Shown piece after piece: positions 8,610 through 17,041 of a DNA stretch of 64,000 nucleotides. The DNA is from Ardenticatenaceae bacterium. GTDB taxonomy: Bacteria; Chloroflexota; Anaerolineae; Promineifilales; Promineifilaceae. The notes under the pieces were generated by a model, which saw only the letters and a list, made by a program, of their open reading frames with translations, made no database searches and was not told where the DNA came from. Positions within the stretch are counted from its first letter, which is position 1, and the number at the start of each line of letters is the position of its first letter. The DNA lies in assembly GCA_020634375.1 (NCBI GenBank), contig JACKBX010000009.1:124001-188000 (forward strand). The letters are read 5' to 3'. A program made the translations under genes and the position numbers.

Positions 8610-8686
8610 GGATGTGATTCGCCAGCCGGATGGGGCGATTGGTTGGCTGCGGGTTGGTGGGCGGTTGTATAGGAGAGGGGGAATGA
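8610..8686 (+). repeat. Third copy of the serine hydrolase 3' end
   Basis: 77 bp matching 7416-7491 nearly perfectly through the VIRQPDG-IGWLRVGG-RLYRRG region, diverging only in the G-run before the stop. It is closer to the parental gene than the 8145 copy is. It forms the right border of the interval carrying the antitoxin. Confidence 0.85.
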
Positions 8687-8771
8687 GGGGGAGGAGGGGA
8701 ACGGCAGTTTTCAATAAACGCAACCCTACACATATTTTTGCTAACATGAGCTTATACATGGCTTTGAAAAC

Positions 8772-8907
8772 CTATGCCTTTCCCAAGCGATCATTAATGA
8801 TCTGTTCAAATCTTTGATTGTCAATATAGCCGTATCTTTTTCCTTGATGGCCTATGAAATTTATCGCGTAAGGTAATAAGTCTCCATACTCTTGTGTATC
8901 TTGATTA
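8772..8907 (-). pseudogene. 3' fragment of an unknown gene cut by the IS element
   Basis: Reading from the IS border, the minus strand is open for about 45 codons (NQDTQEYGDLLPYAINF, then GHQGKRYGYID and QIINDRLGKA) before a stop. Its balanced composition looks like a genuine protein tail. The 5' part is not found on the other side of the IS element, so the rest was lost. Family not recognised. Confidence 0.4.
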
Positions 8908-10160
8908 GACCTTTCCCCGAAAAAAGTGGACATAGCGAAAAGGCAGAGTACACTTTTTTCGGAGGAACAAATGACAACCAAAAAACGAACCTATTCAGCA
9001 GAGTTCAAACAAAAGCAGTGCGCTTGTGGGAAACAAGCGGCAAAAGTGCGATGGCAATCGAGCGCGAACTCGGCATCACGCATGGGCTGCTGAATAAATG
9101 GAAGCGCAAGCTCAAAGATGAAGGTGAAGCGGCTTTCCCGGCCAAGGGCATCTGACGCCAGAACAAGAAAAGATACGGCAACTGGAACGAAAGTTAGCCA
9201 TCGCTGAACAAGAACGAGACATTCTAAAAAAGCAGTGGCCATCTTCAGCAACCCAAAGTCATGAGATACCAGTTTATCGAAGACCATCGGCAAGAATTCC
9301 GGGTCAGGCTTATGTGCCAGGTATTGACGTCTCCTCAAGCGGCTATTATGCCTGGCGCAAACGGCCGTCCAGTGCGCGGGAGATGGCGAATAACACACTG
9401 CTCAAAGAGGTCAAGGCGGCTCACCAGGCCAGCAATGGGGTCTACGGCAGTCCGCGCATCTATCATGAAGTGAAAGGGAAAGTAAGTTGCAGCCAAAATC
9501 GTGTCGCTCGCCTGATGAAAAAGCATGGCATTGCCGCCAAGCAGAAGAGGCGATATAAACGCACCATCCAAGCAAACGGAGCGCATCCAGTGACCCCTAA
9601 TCTGGTAGACAGGGATTTTTCGGCCACAGCACCCAATGAGAAGTGGGCCACGGACATCACCTACATTCCCACGTTAGAAGGCTGGCTGTATCTGGCCGTC
9701 GTTTTGATTTATTCTCGCGCCGCATTGTTGGCTGGGCGATGTCAGCACGGATGACCAGTGAGCTCGTCGTGGATGCGTTGCACATGGCCATTCGGGAACG
9801 TACGTCAACCACCCTGGCTTGATTCACCACTCTGACCGAGGCAGCCAGTATACGGGCCTACTGTATCAACAACTGTTAAAGAGCCACCACTTTCAGGTGA
9901 GCATGAACGGCACAGGCAATTGTTACGACAATGCCCCAGCTGAGAGCTTTTTGGCAGCTTGAAAACGGAACTGGTGCATCATATTTTCTACGAAACCCGT
10001 GCGCAGGCACGCACCGACATTTTCTTTTACATTGAAGCGTTCTACAACAGGCAACGTCGCCATTCGACGCTGGGCTATAAGTCAGCCCGGCCGCTCATGA
10101 AGCGGCCTATTATCAACATCAGTTAGCCTTAACTTGATGTCCACTAAAATGGGGGAAGGT
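8908..10160 (+). mobile_element. IS3-family insertion sequence, decayed copy A
   Basis: Ends match the inverted repeats of copy B (35954-37212): GACCTTTCCCC on the left and GGGGGAAGGTC on the right, with AGTGGACAT just inside each end. The element is 1,253 bp. By eye it differs from copy B at about ten indels, mostly at homopolymers, but only one substitution. I see no convincing 3-bp target duplication. It cut an unknown minus-strand gene on its left. Confidence 0.9.
8971..10137 (+). pseudogene. IS3-family transposase OrfA/OrfB, multiply frameshifted
   Basis: Carries the same two genes as copy B: an OrfA helix-turn-helix region and an OrfB DDE integrase with SPRIYHEVK, then WATDITYIPTLEGWLYLAVV. 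Single-base losses break OrfA at CAAACAAAAGCAG and at the C-run near 9139, and OrfB at about 9330, 9703, 9824 and 9952. There is also a two-base gain near 10080. No functional product is expected as the sequence stands. Confidence 0.9.
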
Positions 10161-10190
10161 CAATACTGAACACTGAATACTGAACACTAC

Positions 10191-10583
10191 TTACTCTTCA
10201 ATCGGGTCTTCGGGGTGGGCGGCGTTCCAGAGGGCGATGAGTTCTGCTTCGCTTTTGCCGATGTTGTCGCTGTTGAGCCATTTGGCGCGGTTGGCGGCGG
10301 CAATTTGCCCTTTGATGCGTTTGTTGAGGTGAATCTTGATGGTAATGCTGCCGTCTTTTTTGCCGTAGGGCTGGTAATGGGTTCCGTTGGGGAGTTGGAC
10401 GATACGGCCGTTGCGCAGCCCTTGCAAAATCACTTCATCCAATTCCGATAGCACCCCCAGGATACTGCCGCGTGTCTGGTTGGTGGCCTGGACAAGCTGC
10501 TCGATGACGTCCTCGCCGGTAATAGGGTCGGCGGGGGCCAGCTTTGGCCCTAGTTCCGCCCACATTTGTATTTTTTTAGCCAT
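10191..10583 (-). CDS. HU-like DNA-binding domain protein
   Basis: 130 residues. The middle (EDVIEQLVQATNQTRGS, then LGVLSELDEVILQGLRNGR, IVQLPNGTHYQP and GSITIKIHLN) has the helix-helix-strand order of the HU/IHF-like family found in many bacteria with a diverged beta arm. It is probably nucleoid- or DNA-associated in the cytoplasm. The C-terminus is acidic (HPEDPIEE). It stands alone, with a heptamer repeat remnant and the IS element just downstream. The family assignment rests on pattern, not alignment. Confidence 0.55.
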   Translation of the reverse strand: MAKKIQMWAELGPKLAPADPITGEDVIEQLVQATNQTRGSILGVLSELDEVILQGLRNGRIVQLPNGTHYQPYGKKDGSITIKIHLNKRIKGQIAAANRAKWLNSDNIGKSEAELIALWNAAHPEDPIEE

Positions 10584-10730
10584 TGGGTTTCTCCTTATAA
10601 ACTGGTTCGTGAGTGAATGATTGTCACAGGGCGACTTTCCTCAGGCATTATTTTAAGAGATGCGGGATGGGGGTGTAAATAGTGCGTGGATACTAGGGGA
10701 TGCGAAGGGGTTTGGCAGAATGGGTTTGGT

Positions 10731-10793
10731 GGGGTTTGGCAACGCCAAACCCCTACGTGGCGGTGTTTGTAGGGGCAAGGCGCTGCCTTGCCC
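10731..10793. repeat. Two adjacent perfect hairpins
   Basis: GGGGTTTGG / CCAAACCCC (10731-10753) around a 5-base loop, then GGGCAAGGC / GCCTTGCCC (10773-10793) around GCT. Partial extra copies flank them. They lie between two unlinked minus-strand genes and have no T-run, so they are dispersed intergenic palindromes rather than clear terminators. Confidence 0.7.
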
Positions 10794-10816
10794 GGTTGCT
10801 TGCCCGGTTGCCCGCG

Positions 10817-11521
10817 TTACCCCAATAAAAGACTTGCACCCAATCCTAGCAGCGCAAACAGCACGATGCGGCGGAAGCGGTGGGGGTTGAGGATACGGTC
10901 GAGACGGGAGCCGAGGGGCACGGCGAGGAGGATGGCGGGCAAGGCGATGAGTGCCTGCCGCCAGACAACGGGGGTAAAGCTGCCGCCGAGGGCGTGGCTG
11001 ATGAGGACGATGGCGCTGTTGACGAGGAAGAAGCCTTGCAAATTGCTTTTGAATTCGGCGGGGGGCCAGCGGCGGCAGTTGCCGTAAATGATGACGGGCG
11101 GGCCGCTAGTGTTGTAGGCTCCGCCCAATATCCCGGCGAAGAAGCCGAAGCCATAGGCCCAGGCAGAACGGTTGAGCGCGGGCAGCCTGGCCCCGAAGAG
11201 GGCGTACAATGCAAAGCCGATGACGAGAATGCCGAGTACGGCCGTTACCACGCCCTCATCCACCCGCCGCAGCAGAACAATGCCTACGGGCACGCCCAAA
11301 ATGGAAGCGGCCGTTAGCCGCGTGACGGCCCACAGATTCAAGTCGGCGTGGTAGCGCAGCAGCAAAATCAACTCGGCCACGCCGCCAACGATAGTCACCA
11401 ACGGCGCGGCCGTTTGGATGCCGACGACATGCACGAGCAAGGGCATGGAGACAAGCGCCAGACCAAAGCCGGTGACGGTTTGGGTGAAAATGGCGATGAA
11501 GACGATGAGGAAGGTGAGCAT
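10817..11521 (-). CDS. TauE/SafE-type sulfite or anion exporter
   Basis: 234 residues, about seven hydrophobic segments starting with FLIVFIAIFTQTVTGFGLAL. The first-repeat motif TGFGLALVSMPLL and the second-repeat FAGILGGAYNTSGPPVIIYG are hallmarks of the TauE/SafE family (two inverted four-helix repeats, inner membrane). Members move sulfite, sulfoacetate or related anions; the substrate here is unknown. A heptamer repeat (11529-11592) separates it from the binding-protein gene upstream. Confidence 0.85.
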   Translation of the reverse strand: MLTFLIVFIAIFTQTVTGFGLALVSMPLLVHVVGIQTAAPLVTIVGGVAELILLLRYHADLNLWAVTRLTAASILGVPVGIVLLRRVDEGVVTAVLGILVIGFALYALFGARLPALNRSAWAYGFGFFAGILGGAYNTSGPPVIIYGNCRRWPPAEFKSNLQGFFLVNSAIVLISHALGGSFTPVVWRQALIALPAILLAVPLGSRLDRILNPHRFRRIVLFALLGLGASLLLG

Positions 11522-11528
11522 GGTTTGT

Positions 11529-11592
11529 GGTCAGTAATCAGTGGTCAGTAGGCAGTTTACTGATTACTGATCACTGTTTACTGGTTACTGAT
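11529..11592. repeat. CAGTAAT-type heptamer repeat, inverted pair
   Basis: Units of CAGTAAT / CAGTGGT / CAGTAGG on one arm and TTACTGA / TTACTGG on the other, period about 7 bp, able to fold on themselves. The right part runs into the 3' end of the adjacent gene and supplies its last codons and stop (SVTSKQ-stop). Confidence 0.8.
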
Positions 11593-13166
11593 ACAAGGTG
11601 CCACTGCGGGACGCCCAGGGGGGTGAGAATGTAGTTTTGCACGCGGGGTTTGACGAGAACGGCCGTGACCCCATGCGCCAGAAAAATCACGGGAACATCT
11701 TCGGCTAAATGCTGCTCCACCTGCGCGTAAAGGGCCAGGCGGGTTGGCACGTCTCGCTCCGTGCGAGCTTGCTCCAGCAGCCTGTCTACCATTGCGCTGT
11801 GGTAGCCGCTGAGGTTTTGCACGGAATCGCTGTGGTAAAGGATGTCGAGGAAGTTTTGCGGGTCGGGATAGTCGGCGCACCAACCGCTGGAGAAAAAGTG
11901 GCCGATGTCCCCGGCGTAAAGCTGGTCGTTGTAGGTGTAGGGGTCGAGCAGCACCGGCTCAATGGTGATGCCCAGTGTTTCTTGCCAGAGGGTGATGACG
12001 GCCGTTACCAGGCCATTCACCTCATCATATCCAGCCGTATAAAAGGTCAGCGTGCCCAAGTCGGCGGGGTCGGCGTAGCCCGCCTCTGCCAACAACTGCC
12101 GCGCCCGCGCCGGGTCATAGGGTAGCGGCTGCGTCACGCCGCCATAACCGGGCATGCCCGGCGGCAGCGCCCCGGCGGCTTGCAAGCCGCTGTCTTCCCA
12201 AAAAATGTCCACCAACTTTTGCCGATCCAGCGCATAGGCCAATGCCTGACGCACGCGCACATCGTCCAGCGGGGCGAGGCGGTTGTTCAGGCCGATGCTG
12301 CTGGTGCATAAGCTGGCCGTCTGTCGCAAATCGGCGGCCAGCGGGTCGTTGGGGTCTTGCGCCCGCGCCAGCGTATCGCCGCCCACGCCCACCAGGTCAA
12401 TCTCGTCTTGCTCGTACAACGACAGCGGCAAATTTGCGCCGAGCAAGTAGACGAGATGGCTGATGTTGGCCGGATCGCGGTAGAAATACTCGTTGCGGGC
12501 GAGGATGAGGATGTCGTCGTCGCGCCATTCTTGCAGGGTGAAGGGGCCGGTTCCGTTAGGATGGTGTTCCCAATCGGCCTGGGTTACGTTTTCAGCGTCT
12601 ACGACGAAGGCGACGGGGTAGGCCAGCTTCTCTAAAAAGTAGACGACGGGTGCGGTGAGGCGTACTTCGAGGGTGTGGTCGTCTATGGCCCGCAGGCCGC
12701 TGATGGCAACGGCCGTGCCTGCCAATTTCTCTTGCACGCCAGCAATGTCGCCCAAATAGGTCTGCGCTGTGTCGGAGCCGGTGACCGGGTCGGCAGCCCG
12801 CTCCCAGGAGAAGATGACATCTTGCACGGTGACGGGACGGCCGTCGTGGAACACCGCATTTTGGTGCAGATAGAAAGTGTACACCAGCCCGTCTTCGCTG
12901 ATTTGCCAGCCTGCGGCCAAATCGGGCTGCACCTGCAACTGCTGGTCCAGCGTGACCAGCCCGCTGAAAATGGCGCCCAGCGCGTTATCCGGCCCGCCAT
13001 AGGTGAGGGCCGGGTCCAATGTGCGCGGCTGCCCCCCGCTGAGGATGATGGCATTGTCGCGGTCAATCTCGCTGTCTATGTTGTTTGGCCGTAGTTGGCT
13101 GGTGAGTTGGCAGGCGAGGAGGAGGGGAAGAAAGGCCAAAGGCCAGAAATGTTTCAAGCGTCGCAT
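11571..13166 (-). CDS. Peptide/oligopeptide ABC transporter substrate-binding lipoprotein
   Basis: 531 residues of solute-binding family 5. The N-terminus is a lipoprotein signal (FWPLAFLPLLLAC) with the lipobox Cys at residue 19. It then has AIILSGGQPRTLDPAL, PDLAAGWQISEDGLVYTF, VQDVIFSWERAADP and the C-terminal lobe with VRQALAYALDRQKLVD. It would be anchored outside the membrane, binding peptides or similar for an ABC importer; no permease or ATPase gene is adjacent. The last residues come from a heptamer repeat. Confidence 0.93.
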   Translation of the reverse strand: MRRLKHFWPLAFLPLLLACQLTSQLRPNNIDSEIDRDNAIILSGGQPRTLDPALTYGGPDNALGAIFSGLVTLDQQLQVQPDLAAGWQISEDGLVYTFYLHQNAVFHDGRPVTVQDVIFSWERAADPVTGSDTAQTYLGDIAGVQEKLAGTAVAISGLRAIDDHTLEVRLTAPVVYFLEKLAYPVAFVVDAENVTQADWEHHPNGTGPFTLQEWRDDDILILARNEYFYRDPANISHLVYLLGANLPLSLYEQDEIDLVGVGGDTLARAQDPNDPLAADLRQTASLCTSSIGLNNRLAPLDDVRVRQALAYALDRQKLVDIFWEDSGLQAAGALPPGMPGYGGVTQPLPYDPARARQLLAEAGYADPADLGTLTFYTAGYDEVNGLVTAVITLWQETLGITIEPVLLDPYTYNDQLYAGDIGHFFSSGWCADYPDPQNFLDILYHSDSVQNLSGYHSAMVDRLLEQARTERDVPTRLALYAQVEQHLAEDVPVIFLAHGVTAVLVKPRVQNYILTPLGVPQWHLVSVTSKQ

Positions 13167-13211
13167 GTTGGTATTGTAGCGGTGATGGCAAAATTGGGCG
13201 ATGCAAGTGCA

Positions 13212-14027
13212 TCAGATAAGACCGCGCCCCAACGCGGTGGCAACGGCCGTACTCTGCATCACCAACTGCGGCAGTGCCTCCAGCGGCAGCGATTGGTCGC
13301 CGTCGGAGAGTGCTTCAGCGGGGTTGGGGTGCAGTTCTACCAGCAAGCCATCCGCCCCGGCAGCGAGACCGGCGCGGGCGGCGGCCAGCACCAAATCGGC
13401 GCGGCCAGTGGCATGGCTGGGGTCAGCCATCACGGGGAAAGGGGTGGTTTGCTTGATCAGGGCGATGGCGTTGGTGTCCAGCGTGTTGCGCGTGGCCGTC
13501 TCAAAGGTGCGGATGCCGCGCTCGCACAGGATGATGCGCTCATTGCCGCGGCTGGCGATGTGTTCGGCGGCGGCCAGCCATTCGGCGATGGTGGACATGA
13601 AGCCGCGTTTGAGCATCACAGGCTTGTCCGTTTCCCCGGCGGCCCAGAGCAGCGGGTAATGCTGCATATTGCGGCTGCCAAGCTGGATGATGTCGGCGTA
13701 TTCGGCGATTAGCGGGATGTGTTCCACGCCCAGCGCCTCGGTGATGACGAGCAGGCCGAATTCGTCGGCCACATCGCGCAGGATGCGCAGCCCCTCCAGC
13801 CCCAAGCCCTGGAAGGAGTGCGGCGAGGTGCGTGGTTTGAAGGCGCCGCCGCGCAAGATTTTGCCACCGTGATGGTAGACGGCTTCGGCGACGGCGCGGG
13901 TTTGCTCGTAGCTTTCCACGCTGCAAGGCCCTGCCATCAGTACGACATCCGTGCCGCCAATGGTCAAACCTGATTTGAGAGAGACAGGTTTTGTGTTTGT
14001 GCTTATCGAATAATCAGACATGATCAT
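13212..14027 (-). CDS. aroF: 3-deoxy-7-phosphoheptulonate (DAHP) synthase
   Basis: Condenses phosphoenolpyruvate with erythrose-4-phosphate in the first step of the shikimate pathway. 271 residues, the short AroA-beta/KDO8P-like type: MAGPCSVES, ILRGGAFKPRTSP, GLLVITEALG, IIQLGSRNMQ, MLKRGFMSTI, LCERGIRTFE, VMADPSHATGR and LLVELHPNPAEALSDG. No regulatory ACT or chorismate-mutase domain is attached. ATG 14027 and ATG 14021 are both possible starts. It lies 0.5 kb downstream of the men cluster, which uses chorismate, so a shared supply logic is plausible. Confidence 0.95.
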   Translation of the reverse strand: MIMSDYSISTNTKPVSLKSGLTIGGTDVVLMAGPCSVESYEQTRAVAEAVYHHGGKILRGGAFKPRTSPHSFQGLGLEGLRILRDVADEFGLLVITEALGVEHIPLIAEYADIIQLGSRNMQHYPLLWAAGETDKPVMLKRGFMSTIAEWLAAAEHIASRGNERIILCERGIRTFETATRNTLDTNAIALIKQTTPFPVMADPSHATGRADLVLAAARAGLAAGADGLLVELHPNPAEALSDGDQSLPLEALPQLVMQSTAVATALGRGLI

Positions 14028-14050
14028 AAGTTGTTGCTTCCAGTATGAGA

Positions 14051-14530
14051 TTAAATTCCCCTGGGTGAAAAAGCGTCATCAATTTTTTGTTTGATTTGGT
14101 CAATGAGTATTGAGTCGTGTCCTCTATAAGGGCCAAGCATAATCGAAATACCCTTTGGTCCGTTCTTGCCCATCGTTCCGTTACTAACGCGAATTTCTAC
14201 TGTATCTAGCTGGAATCCTTTGTTCGTTTGTTGATATGGAATGCCTTTGTTTTCCAAAATGGCGATGATAAATTGTTGAGTAGTGTTTTTATCAGTTAGA
14301 AAAAACTTCCGTATTGCGTATCGTTGTTGTCCAGACAAATTGTAGATAGCAATGGCGGCAATTAGCCAGGAGATGATAAAGCTGGCGCAGAAGTAATCTT
14401 CAAACCCTTTGAACAATTTTTCAAACAACAATGATAGGGTCATTGCGCCTAATACCCCCCCCATTAAAGCCCCTATTACCACTTCACGGTACATGTCTGT
14501 CCATTCTCTTTTGTCAGTGTATTTATTCAT
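14051..14530 (-). CDS. Small membrane protein of unknown function
   Basis: Not recognised. 159 residues with two hydrophobic segments in the first half (VVIGALMGGVLGAMTLSLLF and FIISWLIAAIAIYNL), then a cytoplasmic-looking C-terminal domain (RKFFLTDKNTTQQFII, VEIRVSNGT, DSILIDQIKQKIDDAF). AGAGGTGA four to five bases before ATG 14530 is a good ribosome site. It starts nine bases after the menH stop, so it is likely co-transcribed with the men cluster. AT content is higher than in menH. Confidence 0.7.
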   Translation of the reverse strand: MNKYTDKREWTDMYREVVIGALMGGVLGAMTLSLLFEKLFKGFEDYFCASFIISWLIAAIAIYNLSGQQRYAIRKFFLTDKNTTQQFIIAILENKGIPYQQTNKGFQLDTVEIRVSNGTMGKNGPKGISIMLGPYRGHDSILIDQIKQKIDDAFSPRGI

Positions 14531-14539
14531 GTGTCACCT

Positions 14540-15388
14540 CTAAGATGTCTGTACGATGGATGTGGCGAAGGGGGTTGCAAGAAAGGTGAGAATGGCTTGT
14601 TGGAAGGAGTACGGCCGTTCCAAATGCACCGTATGTCCCGCCCCAGCCACAATCTCTAATTGCGAACTGGGCAATAGGGCGTGCATTTGCTGGTTGATGG
14701 CGACAAATTTGGCGTCCAGTTCTCCGGCGAGCAGCAGCGTGGGCAGGGTGAGGGCGGGCAGGTGCGGCCAGAGGGAGGGCTGTGCGCCCGTGCCCATGCC
14801 GCGCAGGGAGCTTGCCAGCCCGATAGGGTTGTTGGCGAGCCGCTGCTGGCGCAGAGCGGTATGTTTTTCGGGGGGAAGCTGCTGCTGGCTGGCCCAAAGG
14901 GGCAGCGTTTCCCAGTAGTCTACGAAGGGGGCGATGCCATCGCGCTCAATGCGTTCGGCAAGGGCATTGTCGCGGGTGCGGCGTTCGGCGCGGGCGGGTT
15001 TGCCGTCCAGGCCGGGCGAGGCGCTTTCGAGGATGAGGGCGCGGAAGCGGTGTGGGTAGTGGGTGGCGAGGTAGAGGGCGAGACGGCCGCCCATGGAGTA
15101 ACCGAGGAGATTGACGATTGACAATTGACAATTGACGATTTGGAGTACGGCCGTTACATCTTCCGCCACCTTGTCCATTCTGTAACGGGCGGGGTCGGTG
15201 GGCGAATCAGTTTGCCCGTGCCCCAAAATATCGAGGGTGATGACGCGGTAGTGTTGCGCCAGGATGGGTACATGCGCTGCCCAATTTTGGCTGCTGCCAG
15301 TAAAGCCATGCAGCAGCAACAGTGGGTCGCCTTGCCCGGTTACTTCATAAAAATAGATGGTGTCGTTAACTATTACATTCGTCATCAT
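14540..15388 (-). CDS. menH: 2-succinyl-6-hydroxy-2,4-cyclohexadiene-1-carboxylate synthase (MenH)
   Basis: Alpha/beta hydrolase that eliminates pyruvate from SEPHCHC in menaquinone synthesis. 282 residues: LLLLHGFTGSSQNW (oxyanion region), ITLDILGHGQTDSP, nucleophile elbow LLGYSMGGRLAL, LILESASPGL, LLLAGELDAKF and the His in VAGAGHTVHLERP. Just before the nucleophile elbow, residues about 84-92 (QIVNCQLSIVN) are encoded by a heptamer repeat of the ATTGACA type. Position and gene context favour MenH over other hydrolases. Last of the five men genes. Confidence 0.9.
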   Translation of the reverse strand: MMTNVIVNDTIYFYEVTGQGDPLLLLHGFTGSSQNWAAHVPILAQHYRVITLDILGHGQTDSPTDPARYRMDKVAEDVTAVLQIVNCQLSIVNLLGYSMGGRLALYLATHYPHRFRALILESASPGLDGKPARAERRTRDNALAERIERDGIAPFVDYWETLPLWASQQQLPPEKHTALRQQRLANNPIGLASSLRGMGTGAQPSLWPHLPALTLPTLLLAGELDAKFVAINQQMHALLPSSQLEIVAGAGHTVHLERPYSFQQAILTFLATPFATSIVQTS

Positions 15389-15445
15389 GACTTGTAAAAC
15401 AATTTAACGCAAAATTGCAAAGAGGTAAAAGCGACAAAGATGAAA

Positions 15446-16993
15446 TCATTGTTCATCTTTGTCCCCATTTTGCAAAAGTTGTTGCACTTGCTTGCGGGCA
15501 ATTTTGCCGGAGGCGGTGAGGGGCAGCGCATCTACTAGTTGAACGAGGCGGGGGACTTTGTAACCGGCTAATTGTTGGCGGCAGAAGGCGATTAAGTCGG
15601 TTTGGGTGACGGTTTGCCCCGGCTGTACTTGTACCATTGCTGCCACGCGCTGCCCCCATTCGGCATCGGGGATACCGACGACACAGGCTTCGGTAACGGC
15701 TGTATGCCCCCGCAGCACTCCCTCCACCTCCGCCGGGTACACATTCTCGCCGCCGGTCACAATCAAATCACTGCGCCGCTGCACAATCCACAAATCGCCG
15801 TCATCATCCAGGTAGCCCATGTCACCCGTGTGAATTGACGATTCCGCATTCCGCATTCCGCATTCCGCATTCCAATAGCCGACCATCACCGTTGGCCCCG
15901 TCACCACCACTTCGCCAATTTGGTTGGACGGCCGTTCCTCCCCATTCTCGTGCACAATCTTGACCTGAGTGAACATGAGCGGCTTGCCCACACTGCCCGG
16001 CTTGCGGGCGGCGTCGGCGGGAAGCATGGTGGCGACTTGGGAGCTGGCTTCGGTGAGGCCGTAGGTTGTCGCCACCAGTGGTGGCGAATGGTCAATGGTC
16101 AATGGCCAATTGCCAATTGTCAATTTTTCTTCGTTGGCTATTGGCAATTGACTATTGACCATTGACCATTTTCTGGGCAGCGCATTGGCGCGTTTTACCA
16201 ACTCCACCGGGGCGGCCGCGCCGCCGAGGAGGATGAGGCGCAGGGCGGGGGGCCAGTGGGTGCGGGTTTGCAGCAGGCGGTGCAGCATGGTGGGAACCAG
16301 CGAGATGAGGGTGATGGGGTTGTTGTCCAGGTCGTGGTTGATGGCGTCGAGATGGAAGCGGGGGTGGAGGGAAACGGCCGTGCCGTACAAACAACTCCGA
16401 AAAATCACCGCCAGCCCGCCCACATGGTACAACGGCAGCACACTCAGCCACACATCATCCGGCTGCACGCCCAGCCGGTACGCCGAGGCCATCGCGCTGT
16501 AAAAGTGGTTGGCAAACGTCAGCGGCACACCTTTGGGTTTGCCGGATGTGCCAGAGGTGAAGACGATGGACTGCCAATGGTCAATGGTCAATGGCCAATG
16601 GTCAATGGTCAACGGTTCAGCGGCCATCATCGTTTCTTCGTTGACAATTAGCAATTGACAATTGACGATTGACCATTTTTCTTCGTTTGTGACCAGCCAC
16701 TTTGCGCCCACATGGTCTACCTGCCACTGCAATTCTGCCGGGGTGAGGCGGGTGTTGAGCGGAACCAACACTGCGCCCAGCCGCGCCAGGGCGTGGATGA
16801 GGCAGACGTATTCAAGCGAGTTGGGCAGCAGTGCGGCGACAAACTGGCCGGGGCGGACGCCCTGGTTGTGCAGATGGGCGGTTAGATGGGATACGGCCGT
16901 ATCCAACGCCCCATACGTCCACGAATCAACCCCAATCATTAGGGCCAGTTTCTGCGGCGTCACCGCCGCCCGTTCAGCCAACCAATCCTTCAT
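15446..16993 (-). CDS. menE: o-Succinylbenzoate-CoA ligase (MenE)
   Basis: ANL-superfamily acyl-CoA ligase activating o-succinylbenzoate in menaquinone synthesis. 515 residues: FTSGTSGKPKGVPLT (P-loop), VATTYGLTEASSQ, HTGDMGYLDDDGDL, VTGGENVYPAEVE and the catalytic Lys in LTASGKIARKQVQ. Three repeat-derived stretches interrupt it: about residues 104-141 (IVNCQLLIVN and LTIDHWPLTIDHWQ) directly before the P-loop, about 274-302 (WSMVNSQLPIANEE and LTIGNWPLTIDH), and about 372-385 (WNAECGMRNAESS) before HTGDMG. All keep the frame. A 32-bp palindrome lies 11 bases upstream of the start. Confidence 0.93.
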   Translation of the reverse strand: MKDWLAERAAVTPQKLALMIGVDSWTYGALDTAVSHLTAHLHNQGVRPGQFVAALLPNSLEYVCLIHALARLGAVLVPLNTRLTPAELQWQVDHVGAKWLVTNEEKWSIVNCQLLIVNEETMMAAEPLTIDHWPLTIDHWQSIVFTSGTSGKPKGVPLTFANHFYSAMASAYRLGVQPDDVWLSVLPLYHVGGLAVIFRSCLYGTAVSLHPRFHLDAINHDLDNNPITLISLVPTMLHRLLQTRTHWPPALRLILLGGAAAPVELVKRANALPRKWSMVNSQLPIANEEKLTIGNWPLTIDHSPPLVATTYGLTEASSQVATMLPADAARKPGSVGKPLMFTQVKIVHENGEERPSNQIGEVVVTGPTVMVGYWNAECGMRNAESSIHTGDMGYLDDDGDLWIVQRRSDLIVTGGENVYPAEVEGVLRGHTAVTEACVVGIPDAEWGQRVAAMVQVQPGQTVTQTDLIAFCRQQLAGYKVPRLVQLVDALPLTASGKIARKQVQQLLQNGDKDEQ

Positions 16994-17003
16994 CTTGTCC
17001 CAA

Positions 17004-17035
17004 AGGTGGGACGCACTTGCAAGTGCGTCCCACCT
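17004..17035. repeat. Perfect 32-bp palindrome between menB and menE
   Basis: Two 16-bp arms without spacer (AGGTGGGACGCACTTG and its complement). It occupies most of the 48-bp gap and ends 11 bases before the menE ATG on the transcribed strand. In RNA it could fold into a strong hairpin next to the ribosome site. Confidence 0.85.
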
Positions 17036-17041
17036 GAATAC

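Noticed and set aside
8610..8817. Plus-strand gene starting in the third hydrolase tail
   Set aside because: The frame is the tail copy read without its own stop; no ribosome site or conserved residues beyond it.
11709..12125. Plus-strand frames opposite the binding-protein gene and many similar long opposite-strand frames
   Set aside because: They lie fully inside well-supported genes, have no ribosome sites or family motifs, and arise from the high GC content.
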